DNA from: Acidimicrobiia bacterium
GTDB lineage: Bacteria > Actinomycetota > Acidimicrobiia > Acidimicrobiales > Bin134
Assembly (NCBI GenBank): GCA_009842675.1
Contig: VYEX01000012.1
Span: 1 to 42,962 of the forward strand
Reading direction: 5' to 3'
DNA length: 42,962 bases
The translations under genes were made by a program, and so were the position numbers. Each line of letters begins with the position of its first letter. Position 1 is the stretch's first letter. Under the pieces are notes generated by a model that did not search any database, was not told the origin of the DNA, and worked only from the letters and a program-made list of their open reading frames with translations. This document shows, one piece after another, positions 23,983 to 33,010 of the stretch.

Positions 23983-26181
23983 ATGATTTTTGGGCTCCGC
24001 CGCTCCGTAGTGGCTGCCACGCTGTTGGCGACCCTCGGAGCGGTGGTGCTCGCCGTGCTCACCTGGAAGGGTTCCCAGGTAACCAGCGAGTCCTTCCTGG
24101 TCACCACCTACATCGGACTCTTCCTCGGGGCGCTGTGGGCGATGTACGCCACCGGGCTGGTGGTGGTCTACACCACTACCGGGGTGTTCAACTTCGCCCA
24201 AGGCGCCATCGGGGTGTTCTCGGCGTTCCTGTACTGGGAGCTCCACGTGAACCGGGGCTGGCATTCCATCCTCGCCCTGTTCGTGGTGGTCTGCCTGTTC
24301 GCCCCTGCGCTGGGAGTGACGCTTGATGCGGTGATCATGAGGCGGCTGCGCACCGCTTCCCTCGTGGTGCAGCTCATGGTCACGGTGGCGATCATGGTGC
24401 TGTTGCTGTCGGTGGTTGGCGACATCTGGGAAGCCGACACACCACGACGAGTGCCTTATCTGTTCGGCATCAACAACGGCATCGACTTGGGTCCTTCGCA
24501 GCTTCCCTGGCACCGGCTCATCGTGTTCGCGGTGGCGATCGCCATTGCCGTGTCTATGCGTTTCCTGCTGCGCCGCACCCGTATCGGCACGGCAATGCGG
24601 GCGGTGGTGGACAACCGGGAACTGGCCGCCCTCAACGGCGCCCGCCCCAACGTGGTGTCGTCCACGTCGTGGGCGCTGGGTTCCATGATGGGGGCGCTGG
24701 GAGGCATCCTCATCGCCCCCGAGCTGGGACTCGATCCCGCCACCCTCAACAACGTGGTGATCATCGCATTCGCGGCCGCCGCCTTCGGTGCCCTGCGGAA
24801 CCTGCCCATGGCCGTGATCGGGGCCATGTTGATCGGGCTGTTGCGGGCCCACACCGGGGCATGGCTCGACTTCGGGCCCGACTTCCGCTTTGCTCACTTG
24901 GCTGTCGCTCCGCTGATCTTGCTGTTTGTGGTTGTCGCCTTGCCCCAGGCCCGCCTGGAGGTGGGTCGGTTGGCCCACCATCTCCGGCGTCACGAGCGCT
25001 ACACCAAATGGTGGGAGGGGCTCTTCGGCTGCGGAGTGGTCATCCTGCTGGCGGTGGTGTTTTCCGGCGGGTGGCTGGACTTCGGCATTTGGGATCCAGG
25101 GGCTTGGGGGAGCAGAGAGCTGAACTCGGCCAACGAGGCCATGGCACTGGCCTTGATCGGCCTGTCCCTGGTTCCATTGATCGGCTGGGCCGGGCAGATC
25201 AACTTCGCGCCCTTGGCCTTTGCCGGATTCGGCGCGTTCGTCTACCTCAAGCTGGCCGGTGACACTGGCAACGGCTACTGGATTCTGCTGGTGGGCTTGC
25301 TGTGCGCCCCCCTGGGAGCGCTTGTGGCCCTGCCGGCTGCTCGATTACGGGGTTTGTACCTGGCCCTCATGACCATGGCTTTCGCCCAGGCCATGTCGCT
25401 GATCTTCTTCCCCCACCCGTGGGTCATGCCCATCATCGGTACCGGACGGCAGTTCCCCCATATTGAGCTGTTCGGGGTCACGTTCGACGATCGCCGGGGC
25501 TTCTTCTTGTTGATGGTGTGCGTCTTCGCCATCTTTGTGTACGGATTGGTGCTATTGCGAAGATCCCGATACGGCCGAAGATGGATGGCCATCAACGACT
25601 CTCAGGCTGCATCCGCCACCCTAGGCGTGCCAGTGGTGTGGACCAAGGTGGTGGTATATGCCGTATCCGCCTCCATGGCCGGAATCGCCGGAGTGTTCTG
25701 GGCCACGGTTTCGGGCAATGTCGACAGCGTGCAGGGGTTCGACCTGCTCATCGGATTCAACATCGTGCTGTTGGTCGCCGCTGCGGGGGTTTCCATCCCC
25801 ATGGCCGGCATCTTCCTAATTTTCATCCCGCTGTTCAAAGGATTCGGGCTGCGACTAGAAGATGCTGGGAACGTCGACTTCCTGGTAACGCTGCTCGACA
25901 TAATGACCACCTACGGTCCTGGGCTGATGGTGCTGGGCATGGTGTTCAACCCCAGAGGGGCCATATTCGAGATGGGCCGGGGCTTCTCACCCATCTTGCC
26001 GTGGCGCAGCGATGCCCGAGCCGAGATTGCCGCCGAAAACGCCCAGAAACGCGAGCCGGAAATCGGCGAGTTGGGCCTGGAGCGGCCCTTCAACCCCGAA
26101 GAGGTGATCGCCATCGACCGCCGACTGGGGATCTTGGACGACGTGGTACCAAAGGAGGGCTATGGCACTGCTCGAAGCTGA
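23983..26181 (+). CDS. fused LivH-LivM ABC permease
   Basis: A 732-residue membrane protein made of two ABC importer permeases in a row. Residues about 40-320 are LivH-like (TTTGVFNFAQGAIGVFSAF near 65; a GTAMRAVVDNRELAALNG coupling region near 205). Residues about 380-690 are LivM-like (LIGWAGQINFAPLAFAGFGAF near 400; YGRRWMAINDSQAASATLG coupling region near 530). Usually these are separate genes. A last stretch of about 60 polar residues is cytoplasmic. No strong ribosome site precedes the ATG; it follows the binding protein by 42 bases. It overlaps the LivG start by 20 bases, in line with coupled translation. Confidence 0.9.
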   Translation: MIFGLRRSVVAATLLATLGAVVLAVLTWKGSQVTSESFLVTTYIGLFLGALWAMYATGLVVVYTTTGVFNFAQGAIGVFSAFLYWELHVNRGWHSILALFVVVCLFAPALGVTLDAVIMRRLRTASLVVQLMVTVAIMVLLLSVVGDIWEADTPRRVPYLFGINNGIDLGPSQLPWHRLIVFAVAIAIAVSMRFLLRRTRIGTAMRAVVDNRELAALNGARPNVVSSTSWALGSMMGALGGILIAPELGLDPATLNNVVIIAFAAAAFGALRNLPMAVIGAMLIGLLRAHTGAWLDFGPDFRFAHLAVAPLILLFVVVALPQARLEVGRLAHHLRRHERYTKWWEGLFGCGVVILLAVVFSGGWLDFGIWDPGAWGSRELNSANEAMALALIGLSLVPLIGWAGQINFAPLAFAGFGAFVYLKLAGDTGNGYWILLVGLLCAPLGALVALPAARLRGLYLALMTMAFAQAMSLIFFPHPWVMPIIGTGRQFPHIELFGVTFDDRRGFFLLMVCVFAIFVYGLVLLRRSRYGRRWMAINDSQAASATLGVPVVWTKVVVYAVSASMAGIAGVFWATVSGNVDSVQGFDLLIGFNIVLLVAAAGVSIPMAGIFLIFIPLFKGFGLRLEDAGNVDFLVTLLDIMTTYGPGLMVLGMVFNPRGAIFEMGRGFSPILPWRSDARAEIAAENAQKREPEIGELGLERPFNPEEVIAIDRRLGILDDVVPKEGYGTARS

Positions 26182-26926
26182 GCATGTGGTCATGCGCTTC
26201 GGCGGCGTGGTGGCCCTCGACAACGCCTCGGTGGATGTCGATCCCGGATTGGTGACCGGCCTTATCGGTCCTAACGGCGCGGGCAAGACCACTTTGTTCA
26301 ACGTGGTCACCGGCTTGCTACCCCCCACCAGCGGGGCGGTGAAATTCGACGGCGTCGACATCACTCGGGCCACCGTGGCCAAGCGGTCGCAGATGGGCAT
26401 CGCCCGGACCTTCCAGAAGCTGGAGGCATTCAACACGCTTAGCGCATTCGACAACGTCCGGGTGGCGGTGGAGCAGAACCATCGCGCCAAGTGGAAGCAC
26501 CGTCGGGTCAGCGACGTGGCCCATGAGATGTTGGGCAAGGTGGGCCTCGACGATGTAGCCGATGTGACCGTGGGCACCCTTCCCACTGGCAGCGCCCGCC
26601 TGGTCGAGTTGGCCCGGGCCTTGGCCTGTCGGCCCCGGGTGCTGTTGTTGGACGAGCCGTCGTCTGGTCTGAACGAAGAGGAGACCTCTTCCATTGGCCA
26701 GCTTCTTCTGGAACTGGTGGCCGACAAAGACAACGATCTCGCGGTGTTGCTGGTGGAGCACGATATGAGCTTTGTGATGGGGGTGTGCGCTCGCATCCAT
26801 GTTCTGGACTTCGGCAAGATCATCGCGGTGGGCACCCCCTTCGAGGTCCAGGGCAACGAGGCCGTGAGGGCCGCCTACCTGGGCGGCGACGAATTTCGGG
26901 GTGCCTATGCGGAGATGGACGAATGA
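26162..26926 (+). CDS. livG: LivG-type ABC ATPase
   Basis: A 254-residue ATP-binding subunit. Walker A GPNGAGKT at about 39-46, Walker B LLLDEPSSGL near 161-170 and the switch histidine in LVEHDMSF near 199 are clear. The ABC signature is degenerate (LPTGSARLVELARAL instead of LSGGQ...), a little unusual even for LivG, which often has LPYGxQR. GGAGG lies shortly before the ATG. It should pair with LivF to power the LivHM permease. Its stop overlaps the LivF start by four bases (ATGA). Confidence 0.92.
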   Translation: MALLEAEHVVMRFGGVVALDNASVDVDPGLVTGLIGPNGAGKTTLFNVVTGLLPPTSGAVKFDGVDITRATVAKRSQMGIARTFQKLEAFNTLSAFDNVRVAVEQNHRAKWKHRRVSDVAHEMLGKVGLDDVADVTVGTLPTGSARLVELARALACRPRVLLLDEPSSGLNEEETSSIGQLLLELVADKDNDLAVLLVEHDMSFVMGVCARIHVLDFGKIIAVGTPFEVQGNEAVRAAYLGGDEFRGAYAEMDE

Positions 26927-27639
26927 GCCCAGAATCGGCAAACCCGCTGCTGGAGCTGGTCGGCATCCGGGCTGGCTACGGCACCATCGACGTGCTCCAC
27001 GGGGTGGACCTCCGGGTAATGCCGGGTCAGGTGTACGCCCTTCTGGGTCCGAACGGCGCGGGCAAAACCACCACTCTTGGGGTGGCAAGTGGTCAGATTC
27101 AGCCCCACGCGGGCTCGGTGCTGCTCGACGGACACGAGGTGAACGGGGTCTCCCCCGATCGATTGGCCCGGGCCGGGGTGTGCCTAATCCCCGAGGGCCG
27201 GGGCATATTCCCCAATCTCACCGTGGCCGAGAACCTGCGGATGAGCACTTACGCCGGTGTGTCCTACAAGGAGGTGCAGGAACGGGCATTCGCCCAATTC
27301 CCCCGCTTGCAGGAGCGCCGCAACCAGATGGCGGGCACCCTGTCGGGGGGCGAGCAGCAGATGCTGGCTATGTCCCGGGCGCTGTCGACCGACCCGGCCA
27401 TCCTGATGCTGGACGAACTATCCATGGGGTTGGCGCCCATCATCGTGGAGGAGCTCTACGAGCAGGTTGCCACCCTGGCTGAAGCCGGACTGTCCATCCT
27501 GATTGTGGAGCAGTTCGCCCAAGCGGTTCTTGGTGTGGCCAACGAGGCCGCCATAATGCTCCATGGCAAAATCCTGCGCACCGGCCCGCCCGAAGAGATC
27601 GCTGAAGAATTGACCGCCGCCTATCTAGGCATGTCCTGA
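26923..27639 (+). CDS. livF: LivF-type ABC ATPase
   Basis: A 238-residue ATP-binding subunit. Walker A GPNGAGKT near 41-48, signature LSGGEQQ near 138-144, Walker B ILMLDEL near 158-164 (the usual DEP reads DEL here), and LIVEQ where other ABC proteins have the switch histidine, as is normal for LivF. The ATG at 26923 overlaps the LivG stop; the longer frame upstream is a shadow of LivG. It should dimerise with LivG under the fused permease. Confidence 0.92.
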   Translation: MSPESANPLLELVGIRAGYGTIDVLHGVDLRVMPGQVYALLGPNGAGKTTTLGVASGQIQPHAGSVLLDGHEVNGVSPDRLARAGVCLIPEGRGIFPNLTVAENLRMSTYAGVSYKEVQERAFAQFPRLQERRNQMAGTLSGGEQQMLAMSRALSTDPAILMLDELSMGLAPIIVEELYEQVATLAEAGLSILIVEQFAQAVLGVANEAAIMLHGKILRTGPPEEIAEELTAAYLGMS

Positions 27640-27648
27640 GGAGACACC

Positions 27649-28008
27649 ATGAGTGATGCAACCGACGCCGCCGGCGACAGCAGCCGCCTCGAAGAGTTCC
27701 ACCAAGAGGTGAGCAAGCTCCGGGCTTCCGGCGGTCGGGCCAACCCCGATCGCTGGGTGTTCCGCATCGGGTTGATCTTTACCATTGTCGGGCTGGCCTT
27801 CACCTTGGTCTCGTTCGTCATGACCGGCGGGGCCTCGAACGCGGTCAACCACCTCGATCTTGTGGTCTCTGCCATATTCGGCCTCAGTCTCACCTTCATC
27901 GGCCTGGTGATGATCGCAGTCAGCTCATTTAAGCGTTTCATGCGCTACTGGCTAGTCCGCCTCGTCTACGAGTACCGCGAGCAGACCGACCGGGTGGTGG
28001 GCAGCTAG
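27649..28008 (+). CDS. small two-helix membrane protein at the end of the Liv operon
   Basis: A 119-residue protein: a polar N-terminal helix (about 10-35), two membrane helices (about 40-60 and 72-94), and a basic C-terminal tail (KRFMRYWLVRLVYEYREQ). No family recognised. GAGGAG is placed well before the ATG and the gene starts nine bases after livF, so it is surely translated with the importer. It might be an accessory or regulatory subunit, but that is only suggested by position. Confidence 0.75.
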   Translation: MSDATDAAGDSSRLEEFHQEVSKLRASGGRANPDRWVFRIGLIFTIVGLAFTLVSFVMTGGASNAVNHLDLVVSAIFGLSLTFIGLVMIAVSSFKRFMRYWLVRLVYEYREQTDRVVGS

Positions 28009-28024
28009 CCCAGCCGGATACCGC

Positions 28025-29128
28025 TCAGAGCTCGTCAAGCAGGGCTCTGAGGCAGTCAGACGACGGGTTCTCCAGCCAGAATGGATTGTCGGCCGGCATA
28101 TCGCCTCGCAATACGGTGCGGTTCATAACCCTCACCACGATGGCGGTGTAGCGGGCCGCAGCGAACACCTCATACCAGGTGGTATCTCCCGGATCGCGCC
28201 CTGAGTGAGCGGCGTACAGGTCACGTTGCTCAGCCCGAGTCGGCTCGCCCTCGAGGCGGGGCTGGCTGCCCATGTGCTCGTGCGACCATCGGTCGAACAT
28301 CAGCCACCAGCCCAGATCTACCAGCGGCGAGGCAATGCAGGCCGCCTCGAAGTCGGTAACGCAGGCCGGCTCGAAGGCCTGCCAGATGATGTTGCCGGGC
28401 CGTCCGTCGCCCCAGTTCAGACAGAGGCCGTCGCCGACCGGCATGTTCTCGAAGAGGTAGGCGAACCCGGCCTCTAGAACGGGATGATCGCGGCCGTCGA
28501 GCTCCCGATCGGAGTAGTCCCGCCAAATCCGCACCTGGGTGGCGGTGCCCGGCTGGTCGCCGGAAGCCACTAGCCAGTCGAGCCCGGCGGCCTGCCAGTC
28601 GATGCCGTGGATTTGGGCCATGGTCCGCAGCCCCCGGTCCACCAGTTGGCGGCGCTGGTCGGGCTGGGCGTCGAAGAAGAAGCCGGCACTGGTGTAGATG
28701 GGATCTTCTCGGGGTATGTCGCCGCCGACGAAGCCCATCACGAAGAACGGCCCGCCTAGCACCGAATCATCAGCTTCGTACCCCACCTGTGGGGCGATGG
28801 GGGCGTCGCTGTGGTCGGCCACCGCCGACATGACCCGGTACTGGATGTCCACCTCCACATCTAGCTCGCCGGGCGCCTGCTGGGGGTATACCGGCGGCTC
28901 GGGCAGCTCCCGGCGGAGCACATAGCGCTCGACCGCCGAACCCGCCCCCCGGTCCACCTCGGCGTCGAACAGCAGAGTCTCTGCCGAGTAGCCCCCCGAC
29001 GGCACCTCGAAGGGTCCAATGTCCACGTTCTGAACGCCGAGCCGATCGGCCAGCCACCTGGCCAGTGGTTCTCGCAGCTCGGATCGGTCGCTTCTTGCTC
29101 CCAGAATGTCTGGGCCGTCGTCGCTCAT
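28025..29128 (-). CDS. APH/ACAD10-like phosphotransferase-family protein
   Basis: A 367-residue kinase-fold protein of the aminoglycoside-phosphotransferase family. The catalytic loop reads LNWGDGRPGNIIW (aspartate and asparagine present; the usual histidine before the aspartate is replaced), and the metal-binding motif reads VTDFEAA. Relatives in actinobacteria often sit among acyl-CoA and aromatic degradation genes and are usually not drug-resistance genes. It lies eight bases after the flavin oxidoreductase gene on the same strand, so the two are surely one transcript. Substrate unknown. Confidence 0.82.
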   Translation of the reverse strand: MSDDGPDILGARSDRSELREPLARWLADRLGVQNVDIGPFEVPSGGYSAETLLFDAEVDRGAGSAVERYVLRRELPEPPVYPQQAPGELDVEVDIQYRVMSAVADHSDAPIAPQVGYEADDSVLGGPFFVMGFVGGDIPREDPIYTSAGFFFDAQPDQRRQLVDRGLRTMAQIHGIDWQAAGLDWLVASGDQPGTATQVRIWRDYSDRELDGRDHPVLEAGFAYLFENMPVGDGLCLNWGDGRPGNIIWQAFEPACVTDFEAACIASPLVDLGWWLMFDRWSHEHMGSQPRLEGEPTRAEQRDLYAAHSGRDPGDTTWYEVFAAARYTAIVVRVMNRTVLRGDMPADNPFWLENPSSDCLRALLDEL

Positions 29129-29136
29129 CTAGCCGT

Positions 29137-30330
29137 TTACTTGAATTCCTCAGCTCTGGGGACTTCGTACAGCGGGTCGGGGGTCATCTCCAGGGGGCCG
29201 CCGTATTCAATCCGCTGGCGGGTGCTGCGGTGCAACGGGTCTTTGTCCAGCTTGGGAATCACATGGGTGCCGAACAGCCGGATGGTCTCCAGGCAGACCT
29301 CGTGGTCTAGCTGAATGGGGAGGCCGAACGACACCTGATCGCAACCGATCTCGTCATAGCGCTTCACCTGCTCCAGCACCTCGTCGGGGTCACCGCACAG
29401 CAGGAACCCCGCGGCGATGCGCTCCTCCACGTCCTCGATGGTCGGCTCGGGGACCAGCTCGGGGTACACCGGCAGGCCTTCGGGCTTGGGGAAGGTGTCG
29501 TGGTACTTGAACACCAAAGACTGGAGGTAGCTGAGCTGCATCTGCTCGCACACCACCCGGCGGGCCTCCTGGCCGTCTTCTAGGCACACCAGGCCGTTGG
29601 CGATCATCACGTTGTCGTTCACGTACTCGCCAGCGGGCTCGGCATGGGGAATGGCGTTCTTGTAGGCCTCCACGTGGGGGGCCATGTCGTAGATGGCCGA
29701 CACGTTGAACCCCAGCACGCCCAAGCCGTGGCGGGCGGCCTTCTCATAGGTGGGGGTGTTGCCCGCCGCTACCCACATGGGCGGGTGGGAGTGGCAGTAG
29801 GGCTTGGGGAGCACGTTGAACGTGCCCCAGGTGCCGGTCTCGGGGGTCTGGAAGGCGGCGCCGTCGGGGTGGGAGTAGGCGGTGCTGCCCCATATTTTCT
29901 TGAATTCCCAGATCACCTCGTCCCAGTTGGCCTTGGTCTCCGACGGATCGATGCCGAAGCCGCCGATCTCGTGGCTGCCCGCCCCCCGGCCGGTGCCGAA
30001 TTCGAACCGGCCCTTGCTCATGTGGTCGAGCATGGCCACCCGCTCGGCCAGCTTGAGCGGATGGTTCACGATGGGATTCAGGTTGAAGATGCCCGATCCC
30101 ATGTGGATCTGGGAGGTCTGGGCAAAGGAATAGGCCATAAACACCTCGCTGGCCGAGGTGTGGGAGTAGTCCTCCAGGAAGTGGTGCTCGCTCACCCAGA
30201 TGTACTTCCAATTGTTCTGGTCGGCGACCCGCACCATCTCCAATTCATTCTCAAAGGCCTGGTGCTCCCAATAGGGGCTGCGGGCTCCACCCCGCCTAGG
30301 CGATCCCTGCAAGAAAATGGCGAATTCCAC
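29137..30330 (-). CDS. LLM-class flavin-dependent oxidoreductase
   Basis: A 397-residue luciferase-like monooxygenase-family TIM barrel. Visible: VSEHHFLEDY (the EHH strand near 48-57), GSGIFNLNPIVNHPLKLAERVAMLDHMSKGRFEFGTGRGAGSHE split over about 80-125, and LCGDPDEVLEQVKRYDEIGCDQ near 325, the usual end-of-barrel motif. These enzymes use reduced FMN or F420. GTG at 30330 with AAGGGAG nearby is the start; the open frame before it is not conserved in style. It is the middle gene of a three-gene minus-strand cluster with the MDR and APH-like genes. Substrate unknown. Confidence 0.88.
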   Translation of the reverse strand: MEFAIFLQGSPRRGGARSPYWEHQAFENELEMVRVADQNNWKYIWVSEHHFLEDYSHTSASEVFMAYSFAQTSQIHMGSGIFNLNPIVNHPLKLAERVAMLDHMSKGRFEFGTGRGAGSHEIGGFGIDPSETKANWDEVIWEFKKIWGSTAYSHPDGAAFQTPETGTWGTFNVLPKPYCHSHPPMWVAAGNTPTYEKAARHGLGVLGFNVSAIYDMAPHVEAYKNAIPHAEPAGEYVNDNVMIANGLVCLEDGQEARRVVCEQMQLSYLQSLVFKYHDTFPKPEGLPVYPELVPEPTIEDVEERIAAGFLLCGDPDEVLEQVKRYDEIGCDQVSFGLPIQLDHEVCLETIRLFGTHVIPKLDKDPLHRSTRQRIEYGGPLEMTPDPLYEVPRAEEFK

Positions 30331-30395
30331 GATGTGCTCCCTTGATTCCCTTGGTAGCTGCGATTCGCAGAATACTCGTCGGCTTCTCAGCAATC

Positions 30396-31385
30396 TCAGC
30401 CCGACGAGAGGTCCAGCACCACCCGGCCGATCACCTGGCGGGATTCCAGAGCGGACATGGCCTCGGGAAGCTCCTCGAGCGGGTAGGCGGCGCTGACCAC
30501 CGAGGAGATGCTGCCCGCGTCCCACAGGGCGCTCAGTTCGTGGTGGTCGGCCAGCCGCTCCTCCCGGCTATAGCGGGCCGGGATGGCCCCCACCACCGAG
30601 TAGTTGCGCTGCACCACGTGGCGGACGTTCACCGGCGCCCACTCGCCGCTGGCGAACCCGATGAGCACGATGCGGGCGTCGCGGGCCACGCACCGGGTGG
30701 CGGCGGTGTAGGCGTCGCCTCCTACCGGGTCGTACACCACATCCACCCCCCGTCCATCGGTCAGCTCCATGACCGCGGAAGCGATGTCGCCCTCTCGATG
30801 GTCCACGGTCTGGTGGGCGCCGAATGAGGCTGCCGTGGCGCAGCGCTCTGGTCCTCCGGCCACTCCGATCACCCTTGCGCCCAGCGCGGCCCCCAACGAG
30901 CACGCCGCCGCCCCAGTGCCTCCCGCCGCGCCCAGCACCAGCAAGGTCTCGGCTGCCTTCAGCCCGCCCCGTCGGACCAGGCCTATCCAGGCCGTGTGGT
31001 AGGGGATCAGGAATCCGGCCGCGGTGGCGTCGTCCATGGAGTCGGGCACGGTGAACCAGGAGTGGCCCAGGCCCAGGCACTGTTCGGCAAAACCACCATC
31101 GCCGGTTTGGAAGGAGGTGACGGTCATCACCCGCTGACCGGGCTCCAGCCCCACGCCGTCGCTCGCCTGGACCACCGTCCCACACACCTCTTGGCCAGAA
31201 GTGAACGATCCTTCCTTCGGAGCGAGTGGGTACGTCCCCTTGCACATGAAGACGTCGGGCAGGCCGACACCCACCGCGCCTACCTCCATCAGAAATGTCC
31301 CTTCCCGAAGATCGGGCACGGGCTTGTCGATCAGCCGAAGCACTTCGCCCGGCGCCCCCGTACCTTCAACCACCCAAGCTCTCAT
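30396..31385 (-). CDS. zinc-independent MDR oxidoreductase (quinone-oxidoreductase-like)
   Basis: A 329-residue medium-chain dehydrogenase/reductase. The N-terminal GroES-like domain is followed by a Rossmann domain with VLGAAGGTGAAACSLG (dinucleotide loop near 145-160). It lacks the cysteine/histidine zinc ligands, so it belongs with NADPH:quinone or enoyl reductases. The ATG at 31385 (MRAW) gives a typical family N-terminus; an in-frame ATG at 31397 is possible. It starts 66 bases from the divergent enoyl-CoA hydratase gene and 65 bases before the flavin oxidoreductase on its own strand. Confidence 0.87.
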   Translation of the reverse strand: MRAWVVEGTGAPGEVLRLIDKPVPDLREGTFLMEVGAVGVGLPDVFMCKGTYPLAPKEGSFTSGQEVCGTVVQASDGVGLEPGQRVMTVTSFQTGDGGFAEQCLGLGHSWFTVPDSMDDATAAGFLIPYHTAWIGLVRRGGLKAAETLLVLGAAGGTGAAACSLGAALGARVIGVAGGPERCATAASFGAHQTVDHREGDIASAVMELTDGRGVDVVYDPVGGDAYTAATRCVARDARIVLIGFASGEWAPVNVRHVVQRNYSVVGAIPARYSREERLADHHELSALWDAGSISSVVSAAYPLEELPEAMSALESRQVIGRVVLDLSSG

Positions 31386-31451
31386 GGCCCCCAGCATTCC
31401 CCACCCGGCCTGAAGTCCACCAGCCGACCACCGAAGTGCCAAGCTACCCCT

Positions 31452-32264
31452 ATGGCTGACCGCTATGGACTGGAGACCATCGCCACCGGGCTAGAAGGCG
31501 GGGTGCTCACCGCCACGTTGAATCGCCCCGATCGGGGCAATGGACTCAACAAGCAAATGCACCTGGATCTGAGGGACCTGTATCGCCGTATCGCCGAGGA
31601 CGCTGATGTGCGTGTGGTGGTGCTCACCGGGGCGGGCCGGTCGTTCTGCGTGGGGGCCGATTTTGCGGTCATGGAGGAGAATCTGGAAACCGGCTATCCC
31701 GAGGGCCGGCCCGACCTGCTCGACGACGGCATCGACATCGCCCGGGGGGCGCTGCGGGTCCGCCAGCCTATGGTGGCCGCGGTCAACGGCCACGCCATCG
31801 GGCTGGGGGCGTCGCTGGCCCTGTTCTGCGACATCGTTTACATGAGCGATGCGGCCCGCATTGGCGACCCCCATGTGAACGCTGGGTTAGTGGCCGGCGA
31901 CGGCGGTGCGGTGCTGTGGCCGCTGTTGGTGGGGCTCAACCGGGCCAAGGAGCTGCTTATGACCGGCGACCTGTTGGACGCCCATCAGGCCGAGCGCTAC
32001 GGGTTGGTCAATCACGTGGTCCCGGCCGATGAGGTGCTGGCGTCGGCTGTTGCCTTGGCCCAGCGGCTGGCCGCCGGACCCCGCCACGCCATCGAGTTCA
32101 ACAAGCGGTTGTGCAACAAGGAGCTGGAAGACCGGGTCAACCGCCTATACGACCTGGCTTTCGCGCTGGAGGCCATCACTTTCGACACCGACGACCACCG
32201 GGAGGCGGTGGACGCCTTCTTGAACAAGCGCACTCCCGACTTTGACCGCGGCGACAAGGGCTGA
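31452..32264 (+). CDS. enoyl-CoA hydratase/isomerase-family protein
   Basis: A 270-residue crotonase-fold protein. Oxyanion-hole segments are SFCVGADFAVM (near 65) and GHAIGLGASLALF (near 112). The general-acid/base region reads HVNAGLVAGDGGAVLWPLLVG: an aspartate-glycine-glycine follows where hydratases have a second glutamate, so isomerase or hydratase chemistry is not settled. The frame extends upstream only as shadow of the MDR gene. No strong ribosome site. The following gene starts two bases after its stop. Confidence 0.88.
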   Translation: MADRYGLETIATGLEGGVLTATLNRPDRGNGLNKQMHLDLRDLYRRIAEDADVRVVVLTGAGRSFCVGADFAVMEENLETGYPEGRPDLLDDGIDIARGALRVRQPMVAAVNGHAIGLGASLALFCDIVYMSDAARIGDPHVNAGLVAGDGGAVLWPLLVGLNRAKELLMTGDLLDAHQAERYGLVNHVVPADEVLASAVALAQRLAAGPRHAIEFNKRLCNKELEDRVNRLYDLAFALEAITFDTDDHREAVDAFLNKRTPDFDRGDKG

Positions 32265-32266
32265 CT

Positions 32267-33007
32267 GTGGCCAACGAGAAGCTCTACATTCACGAGTTCA
32301 TCGACATCATCGGCCACCACCGGGCCAGCTACATGCACCACATGACGGCCAATTGGTCGCCCATCGCCCAAGACGAGCGCGACCAGCTCTGTTATGGGGT
32401 GTGGGCCATCGTCGGCACCACGAGGGGCTGGCCGCAAGTGCTGAACCTGTGGGAGGAGGACGGCTGGGACGGCATGGCCACTTCGTTCCGCCACGAGTGC
32501 CAGGGTGCTGGTGCCCAAGATCCCAAGCTGGCCAAGTGGTGGGCGCAGGCGGCGAACTATCGCCGCGGGGGCACCGACCGGCTGCTGGTGCCCGCCCCAT
32601 GGACCCGGACCATCGAGGAGCTGTGCGCTGATGGGGTGACCGGCGAGTGCTACGCCCACGAGCAGGTGAGCCTCAAGCGGGGCACGTCTGCAGAATTCTT
32701 GGAGCGGGTGTGCACCGACGCCATTTCTGCCCATGAGACCTTCGGCTGGGAGCTGGCCGGAGCGTGGGAGACGGCCATGGTGGCCGACGACGAGGCCTTC
32801 CTGTTGTGGGCCATCCCCACCTGGGAGGCGTGGGCCGACTTCGAAAAGGCCCAGGGCACTGATCAGGGTTTGTTCCGGTGGCGGACCGCGGTGGACGACC
32901 TGGTGGAAGGCTGGCACCGGTTCCTGCTGGTAGACGCCCCGCTAAGTCCGTTCCGCACCGGCCGCCAACCGGCTCGCAGCGACCGGATCGACTACGAAGA
33001 TCTTTAG
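32267..33007 (+). CDS. NIPSNAP-like/ferredoxin-fold protein of unknown function
   Basis: A 246-residue soluble protein with two similar halves; each has a His/Trp-rich strand-helix pattern (IGHHRASYMHHMTANW; WELAGAWETAMVADDEAFLLWAI then PTWEAWADFEK). This style is that of dimeric alpha-beta barrel (NIPSNAP) proteins. GTG at 32267 starts two bases after the enoyl-CoA hydratase stop, so the pair is co-translated. A role in the same catabolic step is likely but not shown. Confidence 0.65.
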   Translation: MANEKLYIHEFIDIIGHHRASYMHHMTANWSPIAQDERDQLCYGVWAIVGTTRGWPQVLNLWEEDGWDGMATSFRHECQGAGAQDPKLAKWWAQAANYRRGGTDRLLVPAPWTRTIEELCADGVTGECYAHEQVSLKRGTSAEFLERVCTDAISAHETFGWELAGAWETAMVADDEAFLLWAIPTWEAWADFEKAQGTDQGLFRWRTAVDDLVEGWHRFLLVDAPLSPFRTGRQPARSDRIDYEDL

Positions 33008-33010
33008 GAC

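Noticed and set aside
28025-29128. Aminoglycoside resistance gene
   Set aside because: Only the kinase fold is shared; context is catabolic and the catalytic loop differs from resistance enzymes.
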